DNA of 64,000 bases from a bacterium DOLZORAL124_38_8 (GTDB lineage Bacteria; Patescibacteriota; Gracilibacteria; UBA4473). The notes under the pieces are model-generated. The model was not told the origin of the DNA, did not search any database, and saw only the letters and a program-made list of their open reading frames with translations. Both the position numbers and the translations under genes were made by a program. Positions within the stretch are counted from its first letter, which is position 1. Each line of letters opens with the position of its first letter. This document shows, one piece after another, positions 33,977 to 43,108 of this stretch. The stretch is taken from assembly GCA_002747745.1 (NCBI GenBank), contig PDQG01000005.1, positions 62,001 through 126,000 of the forward strand. Reading direction: 5' to 3'.

Positions 33977-34369
33977 TTAAATGGTGCTACCTGTCGCAGT
34001 TCCAAATCCAGCAATTACGGTATTTACAATCGCGTAAGCGGCCATGATAACCAAGATACCTACGGCTGCATAAATAATAGTGTTTTTTGCTTTTTCTGTG
34101 TCTTCACCCGCTGAAGTCATATATTGGAATCCTCCCCAAATGATGATGATTACGGCTACGATTCCCAAGAAAGTAAGTCCTTTTGATACGTATCGTAAAA
34201 TAATTTGTCGCAAACTTCCTTCAGTATCACCAGTACCAGTACCAGCTACGTTATCACCAGGGGTGATTAATTGGGCTTCTGCTACTGGAGCAACAAAGTC
34301 CGGAGCAACAATAGACATGACTCCAAGAGCCAAGAACAGACCAAGAACAGGGGCTAAAAACTTTTTCAT
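33977..34369 (-). CDS. T4SS-pilin-like (VirB2-like) two-helix protein
   Basis: A 130-residue protein from ATG 34369; this start gives the signal peptide MKKFLAPVLGLFLALGVM with cleavage near AEA. After a Gly/Thr-rich linker come two helices, GLTFLGIVAVIIIIWGGF and TIIYAAVGILVIMAAYAIV, separated by YMTSAGEDTEKAKN. This is the family of small pilin-like proteins frequent in CPR genomes, also seen as a module in the genes at 1-3375 and 3381. It has its own promoter and terminator, so it is probably strongly expressed. Whether it forms a filament is unknown. Confidence 0.85.
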   Translation of the reverse strand: MKKFLAPVLGLFLALGVMSIVAPDFVAPVAEAQLITPGDNVAGTGTGDTEGSLRQIILRYVSKGLTFLGIVAVIIIIWGGFQYMTSAGEDTEKAKNTIIYAAVGILVIMAAYAIVNTVIAGFGTATGSTI

Positions 34370-34416
34370 TTTTTTATGTGTTAAACAAATATTAAGTTTT
34401 AAATGAATTCCAGTAA

Positions 34417-34445
34417 ATTTTAACATAGATTTAATTAAAAATCAA
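34417..34445 (-). promoter_or_regulatory. Promoter of the T4SS-pilin-like gene
   Basis: On the minus strand TTGATT (34445-34440) and TAAAAT (34422-34417) are 17 nt apart, about 48 nt before the ATG at 34369. Confidence 0.6.
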
Positions 34446-34470
34446 CTAAAATATAGAATTCGACTAAATT

Positions 34471-34857
34471 TTAGTTCTTCCTGTTTGTTTTGGCAAATCT
34501 TTTTTTTGCTTGTTTAATGAGCTTTATAGAAAGAAAGATTAGTAGAAATAAAATACTTATAGTGATTACGATGAAAGGGAGTCCTTGTAATATTTTTTGA
34601 GTCCAAAGTTTTAATTTTAATTCTTTTAATTCGTCTTTATTTAATTCATTTAAATGATCATCTAAATCATTATTGTTGTTTTTATTAGAAATGGAGAGTT
34701 GCGTGTTAGTATTTGTTTTAAGTGTGTTTTCTTTGTCGTTTAAGCTGTTTCCAAAATTTCCTGGGGCAATAAATTGGGCTTTAATTGTTGGTGTTGTTGA
34801 GACGAGTACGGCTCCGAATAAAAATAAGCAAATGATTGCGGATGAAATTTTTTTCAT
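34471..34857 (-). CDS. Exported small protein with C-terminal membrane helix
   Basis: A 128-residue protein from ATG 34857. The signal peptide MKKISSAIICLFLFGAVL is followed by AQFIAPGNFGNSLND, which resembles the mature start of the neighbouring pilin-like protein (AQLITPGDNVAG). An Asn/Lys-rich charged middle is followed by one helix (FIVITISILFLLIFLSIKL) and a basic tail. It looks like a degenerate or partner version of the T4SS-pilin-like gene with a single helix. Function is unknown. Confidence 0.65.
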   Translation of the reverse strand: MKKISSAIICLFLFGAVLVSTTPTIKAQFIAPGNFGNSLNDKENTLKTNTNTQLSISNKNNNNDLDDHLNELNKDELKELKLKLWTQKILQGLPFIVITISILFLLIFLSIKLIKQAKKRFAKTNRKN

Positions 34858-34993
34858 TTTTAACATTATTATTTTATAAACAATTTTTTTAGTATGGCTT
34901 CATTATAAATATGAACTCATTTTATAGCAAAGAAATATTATGAATCTCAGATGTTTTTTTATAATTTTTGGAAAATTTTTTTTGAAAATTATG

Positions 34994-34999
34994 TATAAT
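34994..34999 (+). promoter_or_regulatory. -10 box of recG, leaderless start
   Basis: A perfect TATAAT ends 7 nt before the recG ATG at 35007, so transcription would start at or next to the start codon. No ribosome-binding site is seen. Confidence 0.55.
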
Positions 35000-35006
35000 T
35001 TGCTTG

Positions 35007-37085
35007 ATGACCTTAGAATTTCCGTTAAAAAAGTTACTCAATACTACGCCGAAACACTTGGCAAAACTAGAAGCTTTGCATGTTGTTACGGGGCGTGATT
35101 TGGTAGAATATTTTCCGCGGGCAGTTGAATCGACAGATGTTCGGTCGAGTTTTGGGGCGATTGAAATGGATAAGAAAAACACGGTGGGCGGATTGTTGTG
35201 TGATTTTCGGTTAGAAAAAACGGCTCGTGGACGAAAAATTGGAAAAGCGGCTCTGGTACTTGATGACGGCGTGGTGATGGAAAGTGTCTGGTTTTCGGTG
35301 CCGTATGTGTTGCGAAACTTGCGTGATGAATCGCGGGTGTTTTTAGTGGGAAAAGTAAGTCGAAATTATGGGAAAATTCAAATTTCAAATCCAGAAGTTC
35401 ATCTTGATAAAACCGTGCATGTGGGCGGTGTGCGGGCGATTTATTCTGAATCGTTACCGATTACCAGCAAATGGTTACGAGAGAAAATGCATGGTTTGTT
35501 GCCGCTCATTCAAGCTCACGAATATCCAGAATTTTTACCGGCGAGTATTTTGGAAGCCGAGTCATTTTTACCCCGCCACGAAGCCCTGAAATTAATTCAT
35601 GCCCCGACTTCGGTTGAAGCTTGGAATGCGGCACGACGGCGGTTGGCTTTTGAAGAATTATTTGAAATTCAGTTACGAGTGTTACAAGAAAAATTTTTGC
35701 GACAAGCGGAAGCCGAAAATCCATTTAAAGTGGTGTTTGATGCTGAGTTGGTAAAACAAGATTTAGCGACGTTACCATTTGCGTTAACGCTGGCACAAAA
35801 ACGCGTTTTATTTCAAATTTTACAGGATTTTCAGCAACCTGTGGCGGCGCATCGGTTGGTGCAGGGAGATGTTGGGAGCGGAAAAACAGTAGTGGCTTTT
35901 TTGGCGGCCGCACAAATGGTACGAGCGGGGTTTCAAGTGGCGATTTTGGCTCCCACGGAAATTTTGGCACAACAGCATTTTGAAAAAGCTAAGCAATTCT
36001 TTGCACATATCGATGTTGGTCGAACCGAAACACCGAATTTGTTGGGAGAATCCAATTCGGGCGTCGTGGTAGAGTTGTTGACGGGATCTGTGACGGCCAA
36101 GCAGAAAAAAGATATCAAGCAACGATTAGTTCAAAAAAAAGTGGACGTACTTATTGGGACGCACGCTCTTTTGACTGAAGACACAGTATTCCATTCATTG
36201 GGGTTAGCCGTGGTTGATGAACAACATCGGTTTGGGGTTGCACAACGAGCGATTTTAGCCGAAAATAAATCACACGTTGTGTCTATGACGGCTACGCCGA
36301 TTCCTCGGACATTAGCGCTGACTATTTATGGCAATCAAGAATTAAGTGTTATTAACGAATTACCGGCCGGACGAAAACCCATTATTACTCGTGTGGTGGC
36401 GGATGATGCCACTGAACGAAAAATGAATTTATTTATTGATGATCAGTGTGAAAAAGGTCGGCAAGTGTTTTGGGTGTGTCCGTTGGTAGAAGAATCGGAA
36501 AAAATTGAAGCGAAAAGTGTTTTGGCTGAATTTGAGCGGGTACGACAAATTTTTGCGAAGCGACGGGTTGAGTATTTACACGGAAAAATGCGCCCAGCTG
36601 AGAAAAAACAAATTATGGAACGTTTTCAGCGGAAAGAATTTGATATTTTGGTGTCGACGTCGGTTATTGAAGTGGGGGTGGATATTCCTGATTCGACGGT
36701 GATGGTTATTGAAAATTCTGAACGGTTCGGGTTGTCGCAATTGCATCAGTTTCGTGGGCGAATTGGGCGGAATGATTTACAATCGTATTGTTTTTTAAAG
36801 GTCGGAAAGCGAGAAGATAAACAAAAAATTCGATTAAAAGCGATGGAACGGTTTACGAGTGGGCAAAAATTATCAGAAATTGATTTAGAACTACGAGGAA
36901 TGGGAGAGATATATGGCGTGAAACAAAGTGGGTTGCCGGAATTTAAAGTGGCAGATATTTCAAACTTGCCATTGTTGGAATCAGCAAAGCACTGGGCCGA
37001 GCAAATTTTGGAAGCGGATCCGCACCTAGAAAAACACCCATTGTTGGCTCAACGATTACAAAAACAGGTGGTGTATTTTCAATAA
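35007..37085 (+). CDS. recG: ATP-dependent DNA helicase RecG
   Basis: A 692-residue protein, the normal length for RecG, which remodels stalled forks and branched DNA. The N-terminal wedge domain has the OB fold (VFLVGKVSRNYGKIQISNPE). The helicase part has Walker A LVQGDVGSGKTVVAFLAA, motif Ia ILAPTEILAQQHF, the DEQH box VVDEQHRFGVAQR, motif III SMTATPIPRTLALT, and motifs V-VI STSVIEVGVDIP and HQFRGRIGRND. The C-terminal hairpin region LELRGMGEIYG is complete. ATG 35007 is preferred over TTG 35004. Confidence 0.96.
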   Translation: MTLEFPLKKLLNTTPKHLAKLEALHVVTGRDLVEYFPRAVESTDVRSSFGAIEMDKKNTVGGLLCDFRLEKTARGRKIGKAALVLDDGVVMESVWFSVPYVLRNLRDESRVFLVGKVSRNYGKIQISNPEVHLDKTVHVGGVRAIYSESLPITSKWLREKMHGLLPLIQAHEYPEFLPASILEAESFLPRHEALKLIHAPTSVEAWNAARRRLAFEELFEIQLRVLQEKFLRQAEAENPFKVVFDAELVKQDLATLPFALTLAQKRVLFQILQDFQQPVAAHRLVQGDVGSGKTVVAFLAAAQMVRAGFQVAILAPTEILAQQHFEKAKQFFAHIDVGRTETPNLLGESNSGVVVELLTGSVTAKQKKDIKQRLVQKKVDVLIGTHALLTEDTVFHSLGLAVVDEQHRFGVAQRAILAENKSHVVSMTATPIPRTLALTIYGNQELSVINELPAGRKPIITRVVADDATERKMNLFIDDQCEKGRQVFWVCPLVEESEKIEAKSVLAEFERVRQIFAKRRVEYLHGKMRPAEKKQIMERFQRKEFDILVSTSVIEVGVDIPDSTVMVIENSERFGLSQLHQFRGRIGRNDLQSYCFLKVGKREDKQKIRLKAMERFTSGQKLSEIDLELRGMGEIYGVKQSGLPEFKVADISNLPLLESAKHWAEQILEADPHLEKHPLLAQRLQKQVVYFQ

Positions 37086-37164
37086 AAAAAATGATTTTAA
37101 AATTTTTTTAAAAAAACTTGCGTCTCTTATTTTTTTTAGTAAATTTCTTGGGCTTTGTGGTTTT

Positions 37165-37240
37165 GCCGTCTTAGCTCAGCTGGTAGAGCAACGGATTTGT
37201 AACCCGTAGGTCACCGGTTCGATCCCGGTAGACGGCTCCA
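37165..37240 (+). tRNA. tRNA-Thr (TGT)
   Basis: A 76-nt class I tRNA. Acceptor GCCGTCT pairs with AGACGGC. The D-arm is GCTC/GAGC and the anticodon stem ACGGA/CCCGT (one mismatch-like closing pair) encloses TTTGTAA, anticodon TGT. The T-arm is CCGG-TTCGATC-CCGG, and CCA is encoded. A terminator follows at 37257. Confidence 0.95.
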
Positions 37241-37256
37241 GGAAAATACAAAGTGA

Positions 37257-37286
37257 AGCACCTCCTGAAAGGGAGGTGTTTTTTTG
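37257..37286 (+). terminator. Intrinsic terminator after tRNA-Thr
   Basis: CACCTCC (37259-37265) pairs with GGAGGTG (37272-37278), then seven T. Confidence 0.8.
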
Positions 37287-37300
37287 TGCTTTGAAAAATT

Positions 37301-38107
37301 TTGGAAATGTTTACGCTTTGTGTGATGTTAAGAGAGGGGTTTTATTTTCTATATAAATTGGCACAATCAAGTGTATTTGGCGGATTTATTTTGTGTTTAT
37401 TGTTGGCGTTTTGGTTGTTAGGAATCCAGTCGGGGCTTCGCGCCGATTTATTGTTTGGGTGTGTGTTGGTGGTGCAAATTTTATTAGTTGTGTTTCAATT
37501 TGAGTCCAAAAAAGAGGCGAAAGTGATTGGTTTGTTTCATTTGGTAGGAACGGCCATGGAGGTGTTTAAAACTTCGGCGGCGATTGGGTCGTGGTCTTAT
37601 GCGCACATTGGTTTTTTTGCTATTGGGAATGTGCCGTTGTTTACTGGATTTATGTATGCTTCGGTAGGAAGTTTTATTGCTCGGTGTTGGCGTATTTTAC
37701 AATTTAAATTTGAGAATTATCCACCCTTTTGGCAGACGGTTGTTTTGTCAGTTCTGATTTATGCGAATTTTTTTACGCATCATTATTTGCCCGACATTCG
37801 GAGTGTCTTATTTTTGCTTGCGGGAGTGGTGTATGGACGCACGTTTATACATTTTAAAGTGTATCAAAAACAATGGCGAATCCCGTTACTACTGGCGTGT
37901 GGGTTGGCGGCAGCGGTTATTTTTTTTGCAGAAAATGTAGGAACTTTTTCACGGTATTGGGTGTATCCAAATCAAGTAGATGGTTGGCACATGGTACCGT
38001 TGGGTAAATTTGGATCGTGGTTTTTGTTACTGATTTTGAGTTTTGTGTTAGTAACGTTGGTTCACCGTGATAAATTGTATCTACGAACCGATTGTGAGAA
38101 GTCTTAA
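37301..38107 (+). CDS. DUF817 integral membrane protein
   Basis: A 268-residue protein with about seven hydrophobic helices. It matches the DUF817 family closely: LFHLVGTAMEVFKTSAAIGS, GNVPLFTGFMYASVGSFIAR, IYANFFTHHYLPDIRS, FAENVGTFSRYWVYPNQ and GWHMVPLGKFGSWFLLLI. Conserved His, Asp and Glu in the helices suggest a membrane enzyme, but the family has no established function. A later ATG at 37325 is an alternative start. Its stop codon overlaps that of the convergent murA (38104-38107). Confidence 0.9.
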   Translation: MEMFTLCVMLREGFYFLYKLAQSSVFGGFILCLLLAFWLLGIQSGLRADLLFGCVLVVQILLVVFQFESKKEAKVIGLFHLVGTAMEVFKTSAAIGSWSYAHIGFFAIGNVPLFTGFMYASVGSFIARCWRILQFKFENYPPFWQTVVLSVLIYANFFTHHYLPDIRSVLFLLAGVVYGRTFIHFKVYQKQWRIPLLLACGLAAAVIFFAENVGTFSRYWVYPNQVDGWHMVPLGKFGSWFLLLILSFVLVTLVHRDKLYLRTDCEKS

Positions 38108-39675
38108 CTTTTTCTTGTGATTTGTGCCCCAAGACTTTGAAGATTTTTTTCAAAATTTTCGTAACCACGGTCGATGTAATCAATGTTGGTTACTTTGGTC
38201 GTGCCTTTGGCAATGAGTCCGGCTAAAACCATGGCGGCTCCGGCTCGTAAATCCCAACTTTGAACACTGGTTCCTTTGAGCGGAGTTTTTCCTGTAACTT
38301 GAGCTTGGTGTGCGTTTAACAATGATACGTTGGCGCCCATTTTTTCCAGTTCTGAGAGGTAAGTTAGTCGGTTTTCGAAGAGTGTTTCAAAGATAATTGA
38401 TGAACCTTCGCATTGGGTTAGTAATACGCCAAAGGGTGATTGTAAATCGGTTGAAAATCCAGGGAAAATAGCGGTTTGTAATTTTGGAATAGCTTTGAGG
38501 TTTTGTTTTCCGAAAATATGAAGTGTGTTATCAAAGAATTCAAAACTCGCCCCCGTTCGTTTTAAAACTCCATAGAATGACAACAGTTCGTGGTGATTGA
38601 CGTTTTCAATCCATACATCTCCTTCGGTTAAAATGCCGGCAATACCATACGTGGCGGCGAGGAGTCCGTCTGGTGGAATGCGGAAAGTTCCGCCTTTTAA
38701 GTTGGGGGCTTTGAGGCCTCGAATGGTTAAATGATGCGTTCCAATGCCGTCAATTTGGGCGCCCATGTCGGCTAACATTTGTACGGTGGCGGTTACATGG
38801 GTTTCCATGGCGGTAAAAAATATTTCGGAAGTCCCGGCGGTTCCAGCAGCAAACATGGCTAGATTTTCGGTAGCGGTAACGCTGGCTTCTGGCAACAAAA
38901 CTTGTGGGTGAATAATTTCTTCTTCGGTTTGGTTTTCGTTGGTAAGACAGAGTTTAGAAATAGTTGATTGTTTGAGTTTTCCGTCAAAATTGAGTTCGAT
39001 TTGGTTGCCTTTATCGGTTACTTTGGCTCCAAACGCTTCAAACCCGTTTAAATGAACATCATTAGGTCGGGCACCGATAATGCAGCCTCCTGGTTTGAGG
39101 ATTTTTGCGTGTCCGAAGCGGGCTAAAAGTGGTCCTACAATAAGAATAGAAGCACGGAATTTTTTGGCTTGTGGGCAATGTTCGAGTTTTTCTGGGTCAA
39201 TATTTTGAGCCGTGATTTTTACTTTTCCGTTGACTAAATCTCGTTCGACTACGGCTCCGAGGGTTTCAAAAATATCAAGTAACAATCGGATATCAGTGAT
39301 ATTGGGAACATTGATAAATTCACAGGTTTGGGTGGTAAGGAGCGCTGCACATAACATGGGTAAAGCCCCGTTTTTGGCTCCAGGAATGCTGATTCTTCCT
39401 GATAATTTTTGTCCGCCGATGATTTCGAAATATTCGTTCATTTTTTGTGTTTTTAATGTTTGTGGAAACGGGTGTTTGCCGTTTGGAAATTTAATTATAT
39501 CGGGAGAGAGTGATAAAAGTTTTTGTAAAACGGCTTTGTTTTTAGGAAAACTTTTGCCCTCAATCCAATTATGGACTGATTGTCGTTTTACTCCTAAAAA
39601 ATCGCCCAAAGTCGTTGGGGTCCACCGATTTTGGGTGAGCCATTCCTTGAAATTAGGGGAAAATTGAGGATTCAT
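38104..39675 (-). CDS. murA: UDP-GlcNAc 1-carboxyvinyltransferase with N-terminal helix-turn-helix domain
   Basis: A 523-residue protein. Residues 79-523 are a full MurA, the first committed enzyme of peptidoglycan synthesis: EIIGGQKLSGRISIPGAKNG, the catalytic-Cys loop KPGGCIIGARPNDVHLNGF, FRIPPDGLLAATYG, and the closing VTNIDYIDRGYENF. The first 78 residues form a Cro/XRE-like helix-turn-helix (TLGDFLGVKRQSVHNWIEGK) in the same frame, with no stop between. An internal ATG at 39441 could give MurA alone. The added domain may regulate the gene or be a CPR-specific fusion. Confidence 0.93.
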   Translation of the reverse strand: MNPQFSPNFKEWLTQNRWTPTTLGDFLGVKRQSVHNWIEGKSFPKNKAVLQKLLSLSPDIIKFPNGKHPFPQTLKTQKMNEYFEIIGGQKLSGRISIPGAKNGALPMLCAALLTTQTCEFINVPNITDIRLLLDIFETLGAVVERDLVNGKVKITAQNIDPEKLEHCPQAKKFRASILIVGPLLARFGHAKILKPGGCIIGARPNDVHLNGFEAFGAKVTDKGNQIELNFDGKLKQSTISKLCLTNENQTEEEIIHPQVLLPEASVTATENLAMFAAGTAGTSEIFFTAMETHVTATVQMLADMGAQIDGIGTHHLTIRGLKAPNLKGGTFRIPPDGLLAATYGIAGILTEGDVWIENVNHHELLSFYGVLKRTGASFEFFDNTLHIFGKQNLKAIPKLQTAIFPGFSTDLQSPFGVLLTQCEGSSIIFETLFENRLTYLSELEKMGANVSLLNAHQAQVTGKTPLKGTSVQSWDLRAGAAMVLAGLIAKGTTKVTNIDYIDRGYENFEKNLQSLGAQITRKS

Positions 39676-39782
39676 TTCAAATTTTATTCTTCTTTTTTTT
39701 ACTTATCCGTCAAATTTTTACCAAAATTCTTTGTGGGTCGTAAATTTGTCTTTCGGTGCGAGTCTTGATAAAATTGGCATCG

Positions 39783-40439
39783 ATGTATGAAAAATTAAAA
39801 AAATATCAGTTTGAGTTTGTTTGTGCGAGTTTAGCGTTGGTAGGAATAATCGGACTGATGGTTGGGTATGTGTTCTCTACTGATTTTTCGCAATTTTCTA
39901 CGTATGGGGGGCTAGTTTTGAATGAAAAAGAACAAGCATTATTAGAGTGTTTATCAGACAAAAACGCTGGCTGTTTAAAGCAAGTTCAGTTGGTAACTTA
40001 TGGGCAAACTACTTGGGAAACAAAAAATGCGAATGTGGTTCCACCGCAAGGTGTTTTGCGGTGTTATGATGGAAAAGATATTTACTGTGATAAATATGGA
40101 GGCTATTACACTTTTGAAGAAGCAAAATCGTTGTGTAAAGCCAAAAAAATGCATTTGCCAACCCTCGAAGATTTTCAATATTTGTATGCGGTGTTTGGGA
40201 AAAACCAAGATCGACTTATTTTTGATATGAATTTGTTTCCAGCGGGGGCTATTGTGTGGGGCGAATCTTCGGTGTGGGTTGATAAGGTGGCTCGATATTG
40301 GGCCGAAGATTTATATAATCCGAAAAAACAGTTGTATTATGGATTTACAGTTGGAAAATCTCCTGTGGCGGGTGAATTGCCACCAGAACACAAAGATTCT
40401 CGGTTTTCGGTGCGGTGTGTAAAATATGAATGGGAATAA
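39783..40439 (+). CDS. Membrane-anchored protein with Fib_succ_major/DUF1566-like domain
   Basis: A 218-residue protein from ATG 39783. One N-terminal helix (FVCASLALVGIIGLMVGYVF) anchors it, with no clear cleavage site. The exported part has Cys residues (CLSDKNAGCLK, CYDGKDIYC, LCKAKK, RCVKYE). A segment YYTFEEAKSLCKAKKMHLPT is followed by LEDFQYLYAVFG, the pattern of the paralogous-domain (Fib_succ_major/DUF1566) family. WGESSVWVD and FSVRCVKYEWE near the end also fit. Role unknown; surface exposure is inferred. Confidence 0.7.
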   Translation: MYEKLKKYQFEFVCASLALVGIIGLMVGYVFSTDFSQFSTYGGLVLNEKEQALLECLSDKNAGCLKQVQLVTYGQTTWETKNANVVPPQGVLRCYDGKDIYCDKYGGYYTFEEAKSLCKAKKMHLPTLEDFQYLYAVFGKNQDRLIFDMNLFPAGAIVWGESSVWVDKVARYWAEDLYNPKKQLYYGFTVGKSPVAGELPPEHKDSRFSVRCVKYEWE

Positions 40440-40440
40440 T

Positions 40441-41514
40441 TTATTGCTGACGAATTGTCTGGCAGTAATGCGTTAGGGCTTCGCAGAAATTCTGTACGGA
40501 TTCGTCCGTCAAAAATGAGTGAAGTGAAATCCTTAGTGGAAACTGCCAGTCAGGATTTTTTTCGAAAAATTGAATGGTAGTGGTGGGTTGTAAAATGTCG
40601 TTTGTGCAGGCAGACCCAGTAGAAACACAAATTTGTTCTTGGTCCGATAACATTTGAGCGAGTTGTCCGCCACGAATGTTTTTGAAACTTACATTTATAA
40701 TGCCTGGAACCCGTGGTAAATCGGCGTGCCGAATTTTGCTGTCGGGAATGGTTTGCCTAATGTGTTGCTCGATTTGTGTTTGCCAATGTTTGATTTGTGC
40801 CAACTTTGGAGTGGATTCAAAATTTTGGGTGGAAAGGTTGTTGGTTCCTAATAATTCAAACGCTGTGGACATGCCAAGGGCTAACCAACAATTTTTGGTG
40901 TGAGTGTCTTTGCTGATAGATTTCCATTGTTGGGGTTTTTTCATCCAAATTAGTCCAATCATTTTTGGTCCGTAAAATTTGTGCGGAGCCATGGTGATGA
41001 TGTCGGCGTTCTCAAAATCAAGTCCCGTTTTGCCAACAGCTTGAACGGCATCTTGATGAATAATAGCGTGCGGGAATTTTTCTCTCAACGTTTGTGTGTC
41101 AAAGATAGTACCCGTTTCGGCGTTGGCACGCATAAGCGAAATAAATTGGGCGTGGGTAGGAATATCTGCAAAATCTCCAAGTGGGTCAAAACGGTTCGTT
41201 GGCAAAATTTCGTCTAACACAGACGAATGTTCAACGGCCGAACAAAACATGTTTTGGCGTCCGAATTTTTTGTGGGCTTCCCAAAGAACTTTTTGGTTTC
41301 CGTGCGTGCCCGAATGACTGATGGCTAATTGGTTTTTAGCGACCCCTAAAATATCCGCAATTTTTTGCAAGGCTTGGTCTTGTTTTTTGTGGGCGGCAAA
41401 TCCGTGCCGGTGTTTAGAGTTTTCATTACCGAAAAAACTGAAGTTTTCTTGCATTACTGTTTGTACTTCTGGATGTAGTGGGGTGGTGGCAGCGGCGTCA
41501 AAATAGTTTTTCAT
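40441..41514 (-). CDS. Cysteine desulfurase (NifS/IscS-like)
   Basis: A 357-residue class V aminotransferase-fold PLP enzyme that takes sulfur from cysteine for Fe-S clusters or tRNA thiolation. The start YFDAAATTPLHPEVQ is diagnostic. The PLP lysine is in MAPHKFYGPKMIGLIW, preceded by HQDAVQAVGK. The active-site Cys loop is CVSTGSACTNDI. It is a little shorter than the usual IscS (about 400), with a compact middle. No IscU or SufU partner is adjacent, so a role with MnmA in tRNA thiolation is as likely as Fe-S assembly. Confidence 0.92.
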   Translation of the reverse strand: MKNYFDAAATTPLHPEVQTVMQENFSFFGNENSKHRHGFAAHKKQDQALQKIADILGVAKNQLAISHSGTHGNQKVLWEAHKKFGRQNMFCSAVEHSSVLDEILPTNRFDPLGDFADIPTHAQFISLMRANAETGTIFDTQTLREKFPHAIIHQDAVQAVGKTGLDFENADIITMAPHKFYGPKMIGLIWMKKPQQWKSISKDTHTKNCWLALGMSTAFELLGTNNLSTQNFESTPKLAQIKHWQTQIEQHIRQTIPDSKIRHADLPRVPGIINVSFKNIRGGQLAQMLSDQEQICVSTGSACTNDILQPTTTIQFFEKNPDWQFPLRISLHSFLTDESVQNFCEALTHYCQTIRQQ

Positions 41515-41638
41515 TCATTCATAACTTTAGAAAAACGCGATAAGTTTACAAGTTTACCAGCTGACGAGTTTATATGTGTGAGTTATTTTGCTTTTTTTAG
41601 AGTTCTTTTTACTATGATTCTGATTTATAAATTAAAAG

Positions 41639-42082
41639 ATGAATATGTTGAAAAAATTAGTAATATTTATGGGATTTCTGTTGGTTTCGACTCAGGTTTG
41701 GGCACAACGAATTCCGACGATAGAAATTTTTCATGGAAATGGATGCCCGCATTGTGCGCAAGAACTAGATTGGATTGAATCTGAATTGAAGCCAATGTAT
41801 CCAGATTTGAAAGTTTTGGAATATGAGGTGTGGTTTCACCCAGAAAATAAAACCCTTTGGGAGAACCGTATGAAGAAATTTAACCTAAAGCCACAGGCAG
41901 TGCCAACTAATATTGTTGGAAATCAAGTTTTGGTCGGATTTAAAAAAGAGGCGCTTTTGGCGGAAATGAAAAAAAATTTTGGAGAACCGAAAAAAATTGA
42001 AAAGAAAGTTGAAGTTAAAACAGAGAAAAAAAGTTGGTGGAGTGGTTTTTTAGAAACCATTCTTGGTTGGTTTGGAGTATAA
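41639..42082 (+). CDS. Exported thioredoxin/glutaredoxin-like protein with CPHC active site
   Basis: A 147-residue protein. The leader LKKLVIFMGFLLVSTQVWA is followed by IPTIEIFHGNGCPHCAQELD, a thioredoxin fold with a CPHC redox pair. The cis-Pro loop AVPTNIVGNQVLVGF is present. After a Lys-rich linker, the last residues (SWWSGFLETILGWFGV) form an amphipathic or membrane-seeking helix. It lies 72 nt upstream of a CcdA/DsbD-like gene in the same direction, which would supply electrons or shuttle disulfides across the membrane. The many Cys-rich exported proteins of this window are possible substrates. Confidence 0.85.
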   Translation: MNMLKKLVIFMGFLLVSTQVWAQRIPTIEIFHGNGCPHCAQELDWIESELKPMYPDLKVLEYEVWFHPENKTLWENRMKKFNLKPQAVPTNIVGNQVLVGFKKEALLAEMKKNFGEPKKIEKKVEVKTEKKSWWSGFLETILGWFGV

Positions 42083-42154
42083 GAAAGGAAATTTTTAGTT
42101 AACCAGGTGGACAATGTGCCAGTTAGCAAGCAAAAAAAGTAAATTAAAAAAAAT

Positions 42155-43012
42155 ATGAAAAAAGGAGTTTTATTCGGATTAGGATTGGCGTTGCTCGCCA
42201 CCGTTTCGGTTGAAGCAGCGGGTGAAATAGCGGTTAATGTCGGTTCGGCGGTTGATAATAGTTTGATTGAGCGAACGTTAAAACTTCCGTGGCCGGTAAT
42301 GTCTTTTATTTTAGGGTTGATAGATGGATTTAATCCGTGTGCCATGTGGACACTGCTCATTTTGATTGGGTTTTTGTTAGGCATGAATGATCGCAAAAAA
42401 CGGTGGTTTATTGGTGGGATTTTTATTGCGAGTTCGGCGGTTTTGTACTTTGGAGCGTTGTTAGCTTATCTACTTGGGTTTGAAGCCATTGCGGCGTATG
42501 CTTCAGGAACGGTGATGTTGTGGGTGTTTCGAGTAGTTGGTTTGGTAGCATTAGTAAGTGGAATGAAAACCTTGTGGGATGGAATTCGAAACAAAAATGA
42601 ATGTAGTGTGAAAGACATTCATGAACGACGAAATTTTAAAACAAAATTGGAACAGATTTTGGCCCGTGATCAATTTTGGCTGGTTTTGGTTGGCGTGATT
42701 GGGCTGGCTTTTGCGGTCAATGTGGTTGAATTATTATGTAGTTTTGCGATTCCAACGTTGTTTACTAATACGTTAGTGAATGTCTTGGATTTATCATTTA
42801 TGAATCAATTGTTGGGAATCTTTATTTATGACGTAGCGTATATATTTGATGATATTTTGGTGTTCTCGCTGGCGATGTTTGCCGTGAGTTCGGTACAATT
42901 AACTTCTGGGAAATTCGTGCGAGCGTCTAATCTAATTGGTGGATTGCTTTTGTTGGTATTGGGTGGATTAATGATTTTTAACCCAGCGTTATTAGGGCAA
43001 TTGGCTGGATAG
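42155..43012 (+). CDS. CcdA/DsbD-type transmembrane thiol transporter
   Basis: A 285-residue protein with a leader and about six membrane helices. The key motif is ILGLIDGFNPCAMWTLLILI, matching the NPC-containing first helix of DsbD/CcdA. The second conserved Cys is in NVVELLCSFAIPTLF. The two Cys would form the membrane disulfide that carries reducing power from cytoplasmic thioredoxin to exported partners. The preceding gene is the likely partner. Thioredoxin reductase is encoded at 58697. It ends 96 nt before the octamer-repeat prepilin gene. Confidence 0.87.
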   Translation: MKKGVLFGLGLALLATVSVEAAGEIAVNVGSAVDNSLIERTLKLPWPVMSFILGLIDGFNPCAMWTLLILIGFLLGMNDRKKRWFIGGIFIASSAVLYFGALLAYLLGFEAIAAYASGTVMLWVFRVVGLVALVSGMKTLWDGIRNKNECSVKDIHERRNFKTKLEQILARDQFWLVLVGVIGLAFAVNVVELLCSFAIPTLFTNTLVNVLDLSFMNQLLGIFIYDVAYIFDDILVFSLAMFAVSSVQLTSGKFVRASNLIGGLLLLVLGGLMIFNPALLGQLAG

Positions 43013-43108
43013 AATTTTAATTTTGGTTTTCGCGTTAAAAAATTTAGGTGTCTAGTTAAAATTTGAGAAAAGACTTGATTAAACTGGTACGTAATTAGAC
43101 TTATTTTG

